Assembly (NCBI RefSeq): GCF_002078875.1
Contig: NC_034414.1
Span: 13,637,484 to 13,701,483 of the forward strand
DNA: 64,000 nucleotides
Reading direction: 5' to 3'
From: Numida meleagris
Lineage: Eukaryota > Chordata > Aves > Galliformes > Numididae
Made by a program: the position numbers and the translations under genes. Below the pieces are notes generated by a model. The model searched no databases. It was not told the DNA's origin and worked only from the letters and a program-made list of their open reading frames with translations. This document shows, piece after piece, positions 29,101 to 40,460 of the stretch; the stretch's first letter is position 1; each line of letters opens with the position of its first letter.

Positions 29101-30982
29101 AATGCTTAGGAACCAGCGAGTGGTTTCTTTCCAAAAGCAGAATCAGCGCTTCAAAAAGCTTTCTCTTCTAGCAGCCTCACTCGCATTTCAGAACTGAGGC
29201 TTGTTGACCTTGAAAACACGTATTTGTTTGGGGATTCACCTTTTGGCAGCAGGGTGACCATGCACATTTGTGTCACTTGAAGAAGCATGGCTGAGCTTCT
29301 TCGCCTCTGCCTCTCGCCAGCCATTCACATGATGTATACATTTATACATATACAGAAAAGAACAATGAAGTTTCAAGCAAGTGCTGTTCTACTTGAAAAC
29401 AATTTTCCTAGTTCTATAAAAATTCCTATCCAAGCAAGAAAATAGTGTTTTGTTTACAAACTGTTGCTCATTTTGATTACGGCTGCAAATCGTGTTCTGT
29501 TCTCAAGGTTTATAAGATCCTAGATCTATTTCTACACTTTACCACTATCTCACAGATGCATTTATGAGCATGTTCAAGTAGCAAGTTTAACACTGCCTAC
29601 AATGCAGTTGGAATATTGTCTCAACTTTCTTGTATTTTTCCTTGCAGATGAGATAGGAACTCACTACACTTCTGGTTCAGAATCTGGAGTAAGGGAAAAA
29701 TGTTTTCTTTACATCCCTTTAAACTGTTTGCTTTAAAAAGACATATGAATCACAGTACTTAAATATTTAAATGTTTCACTAATGATCTGGATCCTAGCAT
29801 ATAAGGTTTTTAAGCATGAAAAGATCTGCTGTAAAGACTGAAAATAGCACTTGGGTCTGAGTTGCTTCTTATTTGAGTGTGCTAGGAATTAAGGCAAGCT
29901 CTTATCTCAGGATTAGTCTACCACTGTCCTTGGTAGAAACGTGTGTTCTTCTGGGCTTGGTTTTTGTTGCTTTTTTTCCCTTTATCAAAATAGTTACAGT
30001 AATTCAAGCTCAAATATTCCTGTTATTGTATTAATAGTAACAATGACATAATAGTACAATTATACCCCTTGGGACTAGGCTATATTGACGCATGCAACCA
30101 CGTGCTCATAGTCACTTCAAAGACAGTAAGAGAGATGGAAGATATTAATCACCACACCCAACTCATCCTGACTACACCTCTCATCTTGGAGATTACCACC
30201 CACAAAGCTGAACACTGGTAACCAGTTGTGAAAGAGCTCAAAGCCCTCTCCTCAACACAGTTAGACTTGTTTTAATCACCTTTGGTGTTAAACAAAGCCT
30301 TCTGGGTCAACTAGATACTGCAGCACTATGAGAGCAAATACAGAGTAATCCGATTTGAGGCCAAGCTCAAGTCCACAGAGGGGCAGCAGTGAAGAGCTAG
30401 CAGATGATTGCTGCTCAAGTTCTTAGAGACAGACATGCTTATGCAACCCTACCTACACCCCTGGCTGTCCTAGATGAGTTTGAACAAAACAGCTTTCATT
30501 TGCAGACACAGCTGAGCTGCCAATTCAAGTTCAATAACCGGCTCTAGATTACAGTAGACATGCCTAAACCTACAGGATAAAATTAATTTCAATCAAGTCA
30601 GTCTCAATCAGATGTCACAGCCAATATCCTGCTGCCCTCTTGCAAAAAAGATACAAAGAACATAAAATGCTACTTAATTATTCAGTCAAATCAATACAAG
30701 AAAGGCACAAACAGAGATAAGTACGTGAAACAAGGACCAAAATCTCAACCATCATATTAAAAAAAATCTTTCACAGATCTTCTAAACTAAGAAATGAGAC
30801 AAGAAATTTTAAATGTCTTTTTTTGCAGTTGTTTTCAATGTAATCATTGCTGAGGACCATCACAGACTCTGAACACTTGGAGCAGGCCCAAACTGGCACT
30901 CGGGTAAGGTTATTCTTTCTCTGCTTCAGTGCCTGGCTGTGCAAGAGGCTACTCATGCTTCCTTCCGCTCACCTTTTCACCA
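23162..30982 (-). other. KCNQ1: KCNQ1 intron 2, unannotated stretch
   Basis: Long AT-rich intronic block. It holds short chance frames and low-complexity patches only. A stretch near 26660-26710 faintly resembles the 3' half of a MIR element in reverse orientation but is too diverged to call. Confidence 0.55.
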
Positions 30983-31111
30983 CTTTGCCTGTTTAGACTG
31001 CAAGTTCTATAAAGGTAAGAACTATCTTTTAGAGCGTGTTGGCACTCTGCTAGGTGCTATACTTCATCTCGCAGGCAGGGCCCTTTGAATGGAGTATAAC
31101 GTAAATAATAT
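30983..31111 (+). mobile_element. Ancient L3/CR1-type LINE 3' end
   Basis: The segment follows the L3/CR1 3'-terminal consensus in order. It has TTTAGACTGCAAGTTCTAT, then a degraded GGGACTGTCTTTT equivalent, a GCTAGGTGCTAT block, GGGCCCT, and a terminal GTAAATAATA. The TTTAGACTGTAAGCTC start is a well-known signature of these amniote-wide fossils. No coding part remains. Confidence 0.6.
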
Positions 31112-31979
31112 CTTTTCTCAGAAGAATAGAACACAAGTCTGCTTGCAAATTGTGCTGCAGATAAAGTTTCCATCACACTTTTAACTATCAAAAGCTATGA
31201 AATCTTACACTGTAGTTCCACAAACACTAAGCCAGCTTTGCTGCCAAAAGAAGCAATCTCATCTGGCCAAAAAAAAGGTTAGTTTGAACACATACGAGTT
31301 CTCCAAGGCAGTTTACAACATAGCTGCACTAGCTGCACAAATGCTTGTGTTGGCACAAGGAATGGAGTAGCAGGACCATTTCTTCAGGTGGCAGTGCCAG
31401 CAAATGCAGGCTGAAAACCAGTCTTGGAAGTGCAGCCCAAGTTCTCCAATGGTTTCATCTCACGGAGCCAAGCTGTGGTGGAAAAGCTAGGGGTCACCCA
31501 ATTTTACTTATAGAACTGCTAATACTCACCTCCCAAGAATGCTGCAAGGTCAAGTATGTTCATGTTTGTAAGGCATTACAGAAGTAAAATTGGTAAGCGT
31601 TTAATTTTCCCTCTTTCATTTTCCCCTGCCCCAGTCACTAAGTATAACTCAATTCAAGTTTCATATACTGAATCAGTGACTTGGAACAGCTCCTAGAAGG
31701 TAGGCGTTGAGATCCTTGCCTGCAGGACAGATGGAAGCCAGTCATTGTACGTATCTATTCTGATTTAAAACTGTTCTGCGATGTTGCCACAAAACCAGCC
31801 TCTAGAGCAGATGTCCTTTTTCATCTTTATAAGGGGAATGGCTGCAGAGGGATAAATGATGAGTAAATCAATTTCTTTTGCATGCATTCCAAGTGTAAGC
31901 ACATCCTGTCAAGCTGACAAACAACAACAAGGAAGAGGGTTTCTGAAAGGTACCTTAAAAAGGATGTTGAAGAGATGCT

Positions 31980-32012
31980 GAAGGGAAAAAGGGGGGGGGA
32001 GGGGGAGAAAAA
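31980..32012 (+). repeat. Purine tract with G9 and G5 runs
   Basis: Thirty-three consecutive purines include GGG, G9 and G5 separated by A runs. G-rich on the plus strand means G-rich on the template strand of KCNQ1. The tract could fold into a G-quadruplex or triplex and will be prone to sequencing and alignment errors. Confidence 0.8.
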
Positions 32013-34055
32013 CGGATTTTAAATGAGGATGTATGTGTAAACAGGGAAACAACTAAACAAACCAACAAAAGCAAAAACCAAGGGCTGGAGCCCTTTATTC
32101 TTCACTTCCTGTGTTTCTTAGCTCAAAACAACTTTTAAAGATCTTTTTCTCTATTTTAGTGCTGCTGTATCTGTTAGAAAAGGTACTGCTGACACTTGCT
32201 ACCCGAACAGTGAGCCATCAGAGCTACTGTGTATCCACAGCTGCCTATAGCTTCTGGAATCAGCGACTTTTCTCAGTTAAATACTAATTAGGCCCACCTG
32301 AAAATCCAAACACCACATGGATCCACTGACAGCTGTTAGACATACCCCGTGTATTTCGGCACACATTAGTCAGCCTCAATGTCATTAACATACGGGAAAC
32401 CATCAAAGCGAGGAAGTACATGGCTTGCTTTCACAGACAGTGTGTGAAAGCAGGCATTTTGTTTATTTTCTAACTTCTTTGAAGTCCTGCTCATTCTGAG
32501 AGCTAATAGCAATTCCTGGCTTCCCATCACCTTGAAAATATGCTGATGTTCAACAAGTTAGGTGGAAATAACCTGTTGTAAACAACACATTGAGGCACAG
32601 GTCCCCAAACTCAGTGAACTGGCATACCTGGGTGGTGCTGGACTTTTGAGGCTTCTCCAGCAGCATGGTATGAATGCCAAGTTCTAAGTTCCACTACAAG
32701 ATTCATTCATCTTAAAAGCTGAGCTACAGTGTAAATGCCCACGTTATGTATTACTAGCTACTGAATCAACAGCTCCCATGAACTCTTCTCACAACTCCTT
32801 TCTGGTTATAGAGAAAATAGGACTGGGCCTCATATTACAACAAGAGCAATCCTAGAAACAACTCGCGTGAGACAACTCTGAGCTGATGCTACAGTCACCA
32901 TGACATTTTTTATACTTTCAAAATAAAAGTAAATGAAATAAAAACAAATTAAAAACTTTAAATATGCGATAAATACAGCTTACCGCTACCATAAATCAAA
33001 CTCCTGTGCTTCCTAGGTTATCCCTAAGTACAAGCAGACACTGTTCATGAAACCTTTCCTAATACGCCCTGATCTTGTTAATATTTACGCACACAGGAAG
33101 CTCCGCTGAAGTCATTATGACTACTCATATACACAGAGTTAAACACACTGCATAACTGCAAGCCTCAAGCCATAAAAACTTCACTTACAAATGTAGGACC
33201 TAATTTGGCTGCCTATACCCATATACGTTTAAAAAACAGCATAGAGTCTTGACTTTTTTTTCCCCCCACCTAAAAACATGGAATAAACACTCAGTAGGGT
33301 GGAGCTGCCAGAGGCTTTACTCAACACAAATGAAATCCAGCCAGAAGAACTTTTTCAATCATTGCTAAAAATAGAAATAGGTTTTGATGCTTCCCGTATA
33401 TCTATATAAAGAAATAACAGGGTGAACTCTATACCTTCTTGTTCTTTTTCTGTGGACAGTCAGGTACTTGTCACTTTTTTCCATGGCTGTGGTAAGTTTG
33501 TAACAGAACGATCATTTATTCGCTCTCCTTCCAAGGCCGGTTAGTGGTCAACGCTGATGCACCTTACTACCAAACTCAGAAGTTGGGACTTTTTTAGAAA
33601 AGGATCTCACAGAAATGTATTTTAGCAACCCCTAAGAAAAAAGTTACAAAGAAGTCCAGTTGCTTTTCTTTTTCATTTTGAGCCAGTTAATTGAAACCAC
33701 ATAACCCAATGTTAAAAATAAAATTCTTAATGCATTCCATTCATTTAAGTTGTTTTCTCTCTCCCCGCTCCGGGACCCTCCTTTCTCACAAGACATTAGT
33801 TCACACTGTTGCTCTGCACTCCAATTACACCACACCTGCAGAGTTTGTTCCAGTTTTGCCTACCGAGGGCCACTTAAAGCAATTCAAGAGCCACCAGCTA
33901 GTGACAGCTGGCGAATTCAAACCTGTCTCAGTAGTCTATCATATGTAATCAATTGCTAATAGAACTTCAACAGACTCATCCCATTATTTTCTAGCTAATT
34001 CCCCCAGGGAAAACAAGCCAGCAAGCTTCCACTTTGAATCATGAAGCTAGTTTTG

Positions 34056-34073
34056 CCCCTCTCCCTCCCTCCC
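34056..34073 (-). other. Canonical G-quadruplex motif
   Basis: The minus strand reads GGGAGGGAGGGAGAGGGG: four G runs of at least three with loops of 1, 1 and 3 nt. This satisfies the standard G3+N1-7 pattern. It is on the transcript-sense strand, so the KCNQ1 pre-mRNA would carry it in intron 2. A further pyrimidine-rich run extends to 34097 on the plus strand. Confidence 0.8.
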
Positions 34074-35514
34074 AACTTCTCCCCTTCCCCTCTCTTTGCA
34101 TCAGCTCACTGCACTGCTTCAGCTTTTCAGCTTGATATCCGTTATGTTATGTCAGCTGTTACATTACGCTTAAAACAATAGACTCCAGCTGGCTGAGGTC
34201 AGATGTGAAAACAAGGACCTAACAAAGCCATAGACCCTCCAGTTATACTGAAATTGAGATACACACTGAATGTAGCACTTAATGACAAACTACTTTCCAG
34301 ACATTTGGGCAAGGCATAAAGGAAACACCTGTCACCGCAAACATTACACACTAATCCAGATAAATCCCAAATTTAAAAATCTTTCTTTTCACTGCTTGGC
34401 TCTACTATGCACCAGCATTTCACAGTTTTATTTTTACTTTTTTTCAAAGATGGAATTTGCATTCATCTTCTTCTTCACTAAAGTACCAAATGTGTATAAA
34501 ATATTAAATGTGTATAATTTCAAGAAAAAACATTTATCACGTTTCTTCTAGAGTTACCAAACAAATGCTCAGAGCTTGACATGGCTTTACACCCCAGAAA
34601 GGCTTAGACAAACTTTAACCCTCAAGTAGAAAGCTTGACAAAAGCGAACACAAAATTTAACAGTGAATAAAACAGACTTTGAACAGAATTTACTGGAGTG
34701 CAGCTGTACGAAAAAAAAAAAGAAACAAAACACTAGTACTCTATTTGACTTATGAAAGCAAACACAAGCTCTTGAGGAACAGGTGAACTACTAACAACTC
34801 TGGAATACGCATCGCCCTATTTTTCAACGCGCTACACACAATACAAAAGCAATGTTTTCTGAAGACTGCTTGGCTACTGTAGATCATATATGAAAAGCTG
34901 GGAAGGCTTACTCAGAGCAAAGAGATAATTTGGCACTGTGCTCATTTCATATTTTGGCCAACACCCCTATGCTGCCAGGCTGGGAGATCACCACGTGGGA
35001 CCACGTAGGCCACCAAGCAGCCAGCAGATGGCTCCAATCCATCACCATTTCTTTGTGCTGGCCTGCAATCTGTCACCAGCTCCAGGGCAAGCCTGAGGAA
35101 GGTCACACTTTCCAGAGTCTGTCTCTGAGTTCAGAGTTGGAGTCCCACTAAACACCTGGTATTCCATAGCCATCTCATTCCAATGCGTTAGGCAGATAAA
35201 TGTCAAATTCTGATTCCTTTACTCACAGCGACTTACAGGCAGGCTTTACTCTAAATAATTGTTCTGATACACCATCACAGAAAACTCCAGGTATAGAAGG
35301 CCAAGAAAAGAGATTTTTTTCATAGTTCTTACGAAAGGCAGAAATGGAAATAACTAAGTTTCTGCATTAAAGCCTATCTTTACCAAACATAAGCTCCAGC
35401 GTAGCAGACAAAAATTAGAATTCAAATTCGGTACGTCTGCAATGTATGTAGAAGAGTTTTCTTCTCTATAAAATCACTGCTTATTCACACCAGCTTACTC
35501 ACACCATATAATAT

Positions 35515-36424
35515 AGGGATGCTGGTAGGCTGTGTCAGTAAGTTTGCAGATGACACCAAGCTGTGCGGTGCGGTAAACACACCTGAGGGACAGGACGCCA
35601 TCCAGAGAGGCCTAGACCAACTCAAGCAGAGAGAAACAGCCCAGGAAAACCTAATAAGGTTCAACAAAGCCAAGTGCAAAGTCTTGTACCTGAGTTGAGG
35701 CAACCTCCATTATCAGTACAAGCTGGAGGACAACAGGATTGAGCACAGCCCTGCCAAAAAGGACTTCAGGGTACTGGTAGGTGAGAAGCTGGACATGAGC
35801 CAGCAGTGTGCCCTGGCAGCCCAGAAAGCCAACCATATCCTGTGCTGCATCAAAAGAAATGAGGTCAGCAGGTCAAGGGAGGTGATCCTGCCCCTCTACT
35901 CTGCACTACCAAGACCTGGAGTACTGTGTCCAGATGTGGAGTCCTCAGTAGAGATGTGAACGTGTTAGAGTACATCCAGAGGAGGGCCACAAAAATGATC
36001 CAAGGGATGGTACACCTCCCCTACGAAGACAGGCTGAGAGAGCTGGGGCTGTTCAGCCTGGAGAAGAGAAGGCTCCCAGGGAGACCTGAGAGCAGCCTTT
36101 CAGTGTCTAAAGGGGAGCTGTAAGTAGGAAGGGAACAGACTCTTCAGCATGGTCTATTGTGACAAAACAAGAGGAAATGGTTTCAAACTAGAAGAGTGGA
36201 GATTTAGACTGGATATAAGGGAAAAAAAAAAAAAGTGTTTTATGAAGCCCAGGAACAGTTTGCCCAGAGAGGTGGTGGGTGCCCTGTCCCTGAAGACAAC
36301 CAAGGTCAGGATGGATGGGGCTCTGAGCACCTGACCTAGTGTAGGTGTCCTTGTTCTTGCAGAGGAGTTGGACTAGATGACTTTTAAATGCCCCTTCCAG
36401 TTCAAACAATTCTATGATCCTATG
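35515..36424 (+). mobile_element. CR1 LINE, 5'-truncated copy with RT FADD motif
   Basis: About 0.9 kb of CR1 in sense orientation on the plus strand. It enters the reverse transcriptase at its catalytic motif: codons for SKFADDTKL lie around 35537-35563, with the FADD box at 35543-35554. The frame continues through the family-typical TPEG ... AIQR and FNK-KCKVL segments before a TGA near 35696. The 3' region follows (CTGTTCAGCCTGGAGAAGAG, then CAGAGAGGTGGTGGGTGCCC, GGAGTTGGACTAGATGA). It ends in two octamers, ATTCTATG and ATCCTATG (36409-36424). Stops and frameshifts make it non-functional. It is antisense to KCNQ1. Confidence 0.94.
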
Positions 36425-37427
36425 TAGATCTAAAAATCAGTTTTCAGTGTTAACACTAGAAAAGTTTAGCCAAGTGATTTTTTTCGCCTCTGAAAAGGAA
36501 ACATTTAAGGCGATGGCAAGAGCATATCTGGAAGGATATAATCATACTGGAAATCTTTCAGTAGGTTTAGAATTCCAGTATCTATTTCATTCTCCTCCAT
36601 GCAAATGTGCCCAATTCATCTCACTGAAAGCTTTAATTGTTCCTTACAGCCATCCACATGATGAGAAATCAGGTAGGCCAAACAACATGAACTTTGTGGC
36701 TATAGCCACAAAGTGGTGAGAGTTGTCTCTGGCAGCAGCATTTACACAGCCCTTCTCTTCAACCTCTATCTCCCAGGAGATTTTTTTTTTTATTACTTGT
36801 ATAAAGTTCCCCAAATCCATGTGAAAAGCCATCTCTTTATTAATAGTTCACTTCTTCCAAAGGATATTTTTACCTACTTCAGGACACCATCCAAGGTCTG
36901 AACCCAGCCGCTCCAAATGGGAGACAGAACGGTCCAATGCTGCCCTCTACAGATTTTAAAGGGAAAACTACGCCTCCCCTCTACAACCGCTAAAAGCTTA
37001 GATTTGCAGCACATCTGAAAGGAAGAATTCTTCATCTCTCCTTTACTAGCTTTAGCACACTCGCCTTCCATATTTCTTCATTCCCTCCTGTCATTTTTAC
37101 TCTGTTCAGACTTCACTTTTTCTTTTTTTTTTTAAGCTCTTCTCGCTAAATTGGCTTGGCTATCTAACAGACTATCTTCTACCTACTTCACAAGCACGCT
37201 GATTTGGATCCCTCAGACCTGCTCAGCATGAACATAAAGCAGTATTCAAACTCAATTAAAAATGGTCACAGCCTTCTGAACCAAATTAAATTCCTTTAAC
37301 AATATATTTACACAAAATCTACAACTTTCCTGTTCAGAGCAGAGTTGGCAAGGGATTGCTTTGTGAACAGCAAGAACAATTGAAGAAGTTACTACTAGTA
37401 GCAATCCAAACCAATTCAGACGGTTGT
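36425..37427 (-). other. KCNQ1: KCNQ1 intron 2, stretch with perfect palindrome
   Basis: Between CR1 and LTR insertions. The only structured item is the 24-bp palindrome at 36691-36714. The rest is pyrimidine-rich, unremarkable intron. Confidence 0.6.
36691..36714. repeat. Perfect 24-bp palindrome
   Basis: ACTTTGTGGCTA followed directly by its reverse complement TAGCCACAAAGT: 12-bp arms, no spacer and no mismatch. It lies 267 bp beyond the CR1 3' end. I know of no regulatory site with this sequence. Confidence 0.95.
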
Positions 37428-38007
37428 TGCCCTGGTTTCAGCTGGGACAAAGTTGATTTTCTTTAGAGAGTCTGGTGTAACGTTATGTTTTAGCTTTAGG
37501 AGAAAAACAGCGTTGATAACACACTGATGTTTTAGCTGTTGCTGAGCAGTGCTATCTAGAGCCAAGGATGTTTCAGTTTTTCAGCTTTATGTGCTGTCCA
37601 GCCAGCAAGAGGACTGGGGGAACACAAGGAGCTGGGAGGGGACAGAACCAGGGCAGCTGACCTAAACTGACCAAAGGGATATTACATACCATACAAAATG
37701 ATGTGAAAAAATATGCAAGTGAGGGGATTTGGCTGGGGGGTATTACTGCCACTCAGGGACTGGCTGGGCATCAGTTAGCAGGTGGTGAGCAATTGATTTG
37801 TGCATCATTTGTTTTGTTGATATACATAAATTATCATTACTATTATTTCTTTCTTCCTTTCCTGCCTTGGTAAATATCTCAACCTATGAAGTTTTTTGTT
37901 GCTGTTGTTTTGGTTTGGTTTTTACAATTCTCTCCCCCATCCCACTGGGAGTGGAGGAGTGAGCAAAAGGCCCTGCGGTGTTTAGCTGCTTGCAGGGCTA
38001 AATGACA
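37428..38007 (+). mobile_element. Solo LTR of an avian endogenous retrovirus
   Basis: About 580 bp match the order of a widespread avian LTR family. It starts TGCCCTGGTTTCAGCTGGGA and passes through TTGATAACACACTGATGTTT. It then has CAGCTGACCTAAACTGACC, CCAAAGGGATATTACATACC, GGACTGGCTGGGCATC, GGTGGTGAGCAATTGATTTG, TCTCTCCCCCATCCCACTGG and a final GACA. TG...CA ends are present. The TATA and poly(A) regions are eroded, and no gag, pol or env sequence adjoins it. This fits a solo LTR left by recombination between two LTRs. I see no clean target-site duplication. Assignment to class (ERVL- or ERVK-like) is uncertain. Confidence 0.85.
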
Positions 38008-38987
38008 ATTATCATGCAACAAAGCACTTGCATCATCCACCAGGATGGCTCAGCCACAAACAGAGCAGCAAGTAATACATGGGTTCAGAGGAAGCTCCTT
38101 GTTCCAACTACCGGGACCTAATTAAAATGGGAGGAAGGGTGATTTTCATGTCTCTTCTTTCCTAAGCCTTCAAGTCACTCACATTTGGCTAACTAAAACA
38201 CACAGAAGGCAATTTCAAATGAAAGTCGGGTTCTCAAACTTCACCTATCAGTTGAGTGATAGAAAGGTGATTCTCTGGGCAGGTCTATTTGCAAGACCAA
38301 CAAAAGCAAAGGTCTGAAGGCATGAGTTCATCATATGCACATCTGCTACATCCATCAACCTTGTTCTAGGTCAGGCCGGGGGACATTGCTGAGGCTGTCA
38401 AGTCTTTTACTATCTAAACTAAAGTACTCTTCAGAGAGACTGCATCAGTCAGTGACTGCAGTCTGCAACATGCATTATGGGGGAATCCTTTACAAACATT
38501 ACTTTTGTTTAATATTTCAAAACAATGAAAATGAGAACAACTGTAAACGCTCAGATTACAAGTTTCTGCCTTGGCTTCTTGAACAATGAAGATAATCAGA
38601 AAAAAAAGATATGGAACCACTCTGAACCATTTGTTCTCTGTGAGACCTTCAGAATTCAAAAGCTGTAGGTATTTTTCCCAAGGCCCATAAAACAATCCAG
38701 CAAAAAACATCCAAGGCACATCTTCAAACAAAAGCTTAAAGCAAGAAATAAAATTTCGATTTCTCATAAGCCTCAATTCCGTGCCATTCTCTCACAATTG
38801 TGGACATTCCTTCACTGCTACTAACACCAATATTAACCACTGAAGATATTACCCTTTTTTCTCTGAAGTCATTTTTAATATTTAAAAAATGCTTAATCTC
38901 TTCAGTTAGAAGTACTCTGAAGCAGAAAAGGAACTCAAAACAGAAAGCTGCAAAGTGCTTATAATTTCATCACTAAAACAAAGTTCC

Positions 38988-39007
38988 TTTTTTTTTTTTT
39001 TTTTTTT
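38988..39007. repeat. T20 homopolymer
   Basis: The longest homopolymer in the window. The complement is poly(A), but no poly(A) signal or retrocopy body precedes it on the minus strand, so I do not call it a retrotransposon tail. Confidence 0.85.
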
Positions 39008-40397
39008 GGAATCAATATTGAAACGAGATTCCTACAAGAAAATAGCTTTTTCAGGCAGACTAAATATCCCTTCGTTCAGCAGAATATTTAATCCCCTTGG
39101 ATCAGGCACTTGGATTTTCTTAGATCATGCTGAGATAACAGCGTTCTGCTGTGTTCTGGCACCATAAAATCCTTGCTTATGAAAATAAAAGAAAAATATG
39201 GCCTCTCTGGGAACATACATCTCTGAATTACTTTTTTTCCATAGTTTAAATATTGTAGTCTCAAAATCAATTTTTACACAGATATACCACATTCTCTTTA
39301 TGAGTCATGGCAAAAGCTCTCCCGCACTATTTCAGATGGGCCAAGTATACATATACCCTTCAAAATGATGATCCTTTCAGTCTTGGCTCAGACTCCAGCT
39401 CACGCTGGGCAAGTGCCAACAAGTAACTGCAGTTAAACCCCCTCCAACAGCACCATCTAGCGAAAAACGATAAAATAAACGCATGCTAATTTAAACAGTT
39501 TTCACTGCCTTCTGGAAGCTAACAAAAGGCCAATTCTCTTCTATTCTCCCATTACAACTGCCTTTAGGTATAGCTTTCATCAAGGTTCTTTGCCTCGTGA
39601 AGTGTGGTGACAAGCAGAGAAAGATTCAATAGCTAATTGTAAGCCTTTTGTCTACGATTGGAACACCAACAGGAACACAAACTTTCCCTTGTTAATTTTT
39701 CTAATGTTAAGTTTTCGGTTTCCTTATTGTTATGAAGAATTTTAACATTTTAAAATACTTAAAAATTATTGAAAATCTATTTCCTACATTGGTAGCGGGG
39801 GACGATTTTAAAATATTTTAAGAGTATGAAACTGAAGAACTAAGAAGTGCTGATATACACATATAATCTCAACATCTCTTTTACGTCTTTGCTTCATTTA
39901 GTTATAATATCTTCTATGACTACTACTGAAACATGAAAATCTTAAAATAAGGATAGAATAAGAAACGTTATTGGGTAGAAGCTAATCGGAACTAAATTCT
40001 GGCATTTACATTTTGTTTAGGAAGGTGTCACAGCTCCTTTGGAAGTCCTACCAAAATTGCATAGAGCAGAGAGCACATTGGTCCATCCACTGCTTTGGAT
40101 CAATGGATCACTGACAATCAATTTAAGACTCCTGAAAATCACTACAGTTTATCCTTTAGGAAAAGAATGTGTATTTGCTGAACTTCCAAGAAACCAAAAC
40201 AGGAGGATTTCATGTTAATACTATGATATAACACAAAAATGAATGTTTCAAGTATTATCACAGTTCAAATTGATCATAGAAATTGACAGAAGTACCCACA
40301 ACTACTACTTACAGATAAAAAGGAACCTTAAATCCATATGAAAAGAAAACCCTAAACATAAAACAAGGTATCGAACGCAAAAATACAAGTATGGACT

Positions 40398-40460
40398 CTT
40401 TTTAACTAACTACATAGTTATAACCCAGGTATTTAACTAACTTACAAGTTAGTTAAAAAG
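40398..40460. repeat. TTTAACTAAC inverted/direct repeat cluster
   Basis: At 40432-40457 a perfect inverted repeat, TTTAACTAACTT / AAGTTAGTTAAA, flanks a 2-nt centre (AC). A further copy of the left arm, CTTTTTAACTAAC, lies upstream at 40398-40410. It pairs with GTTAGTTAAAAAG at 40448-40460, giving alternative 13-bp arms with a 37-nt loop. A smaller hairpin, TAACTACATAGTTA, sits at 40407-40420. I do not recognise a transposon family from it. Confidence 0.9.

Larger units (their letters stand above)
31112..35514 (-). other. KCNQ1: KCNQ1 intron 2, stretch with two G-rich tracts
   Basis: No gene or transposon recognised. It contains a plus-strand purine tract with a G9 run (31980-32012) and a plus-strand pyrimidine tract (34056-34097) whose complement holds a canonical G-quadruplex motif. 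A locally GC-richer patch lies at 34960-35150. Confidence 0.6.

Noticed and set aside
33365..33374. CTAAAAATAG, a MEF2-type site, tempting in a cardiac gene
   Set aside because: The degenerate MEF2 pattern is expected many times by chance in 64 kb of AT-rich DNA; a single match carries no weight.
38988..39007. T20 run as the poly(A) tail of a minus-strand retrocopy
   Set aside because: No poly(A) signal or transcript-like body precedes it on the minus strand, and no target duplication is visible.
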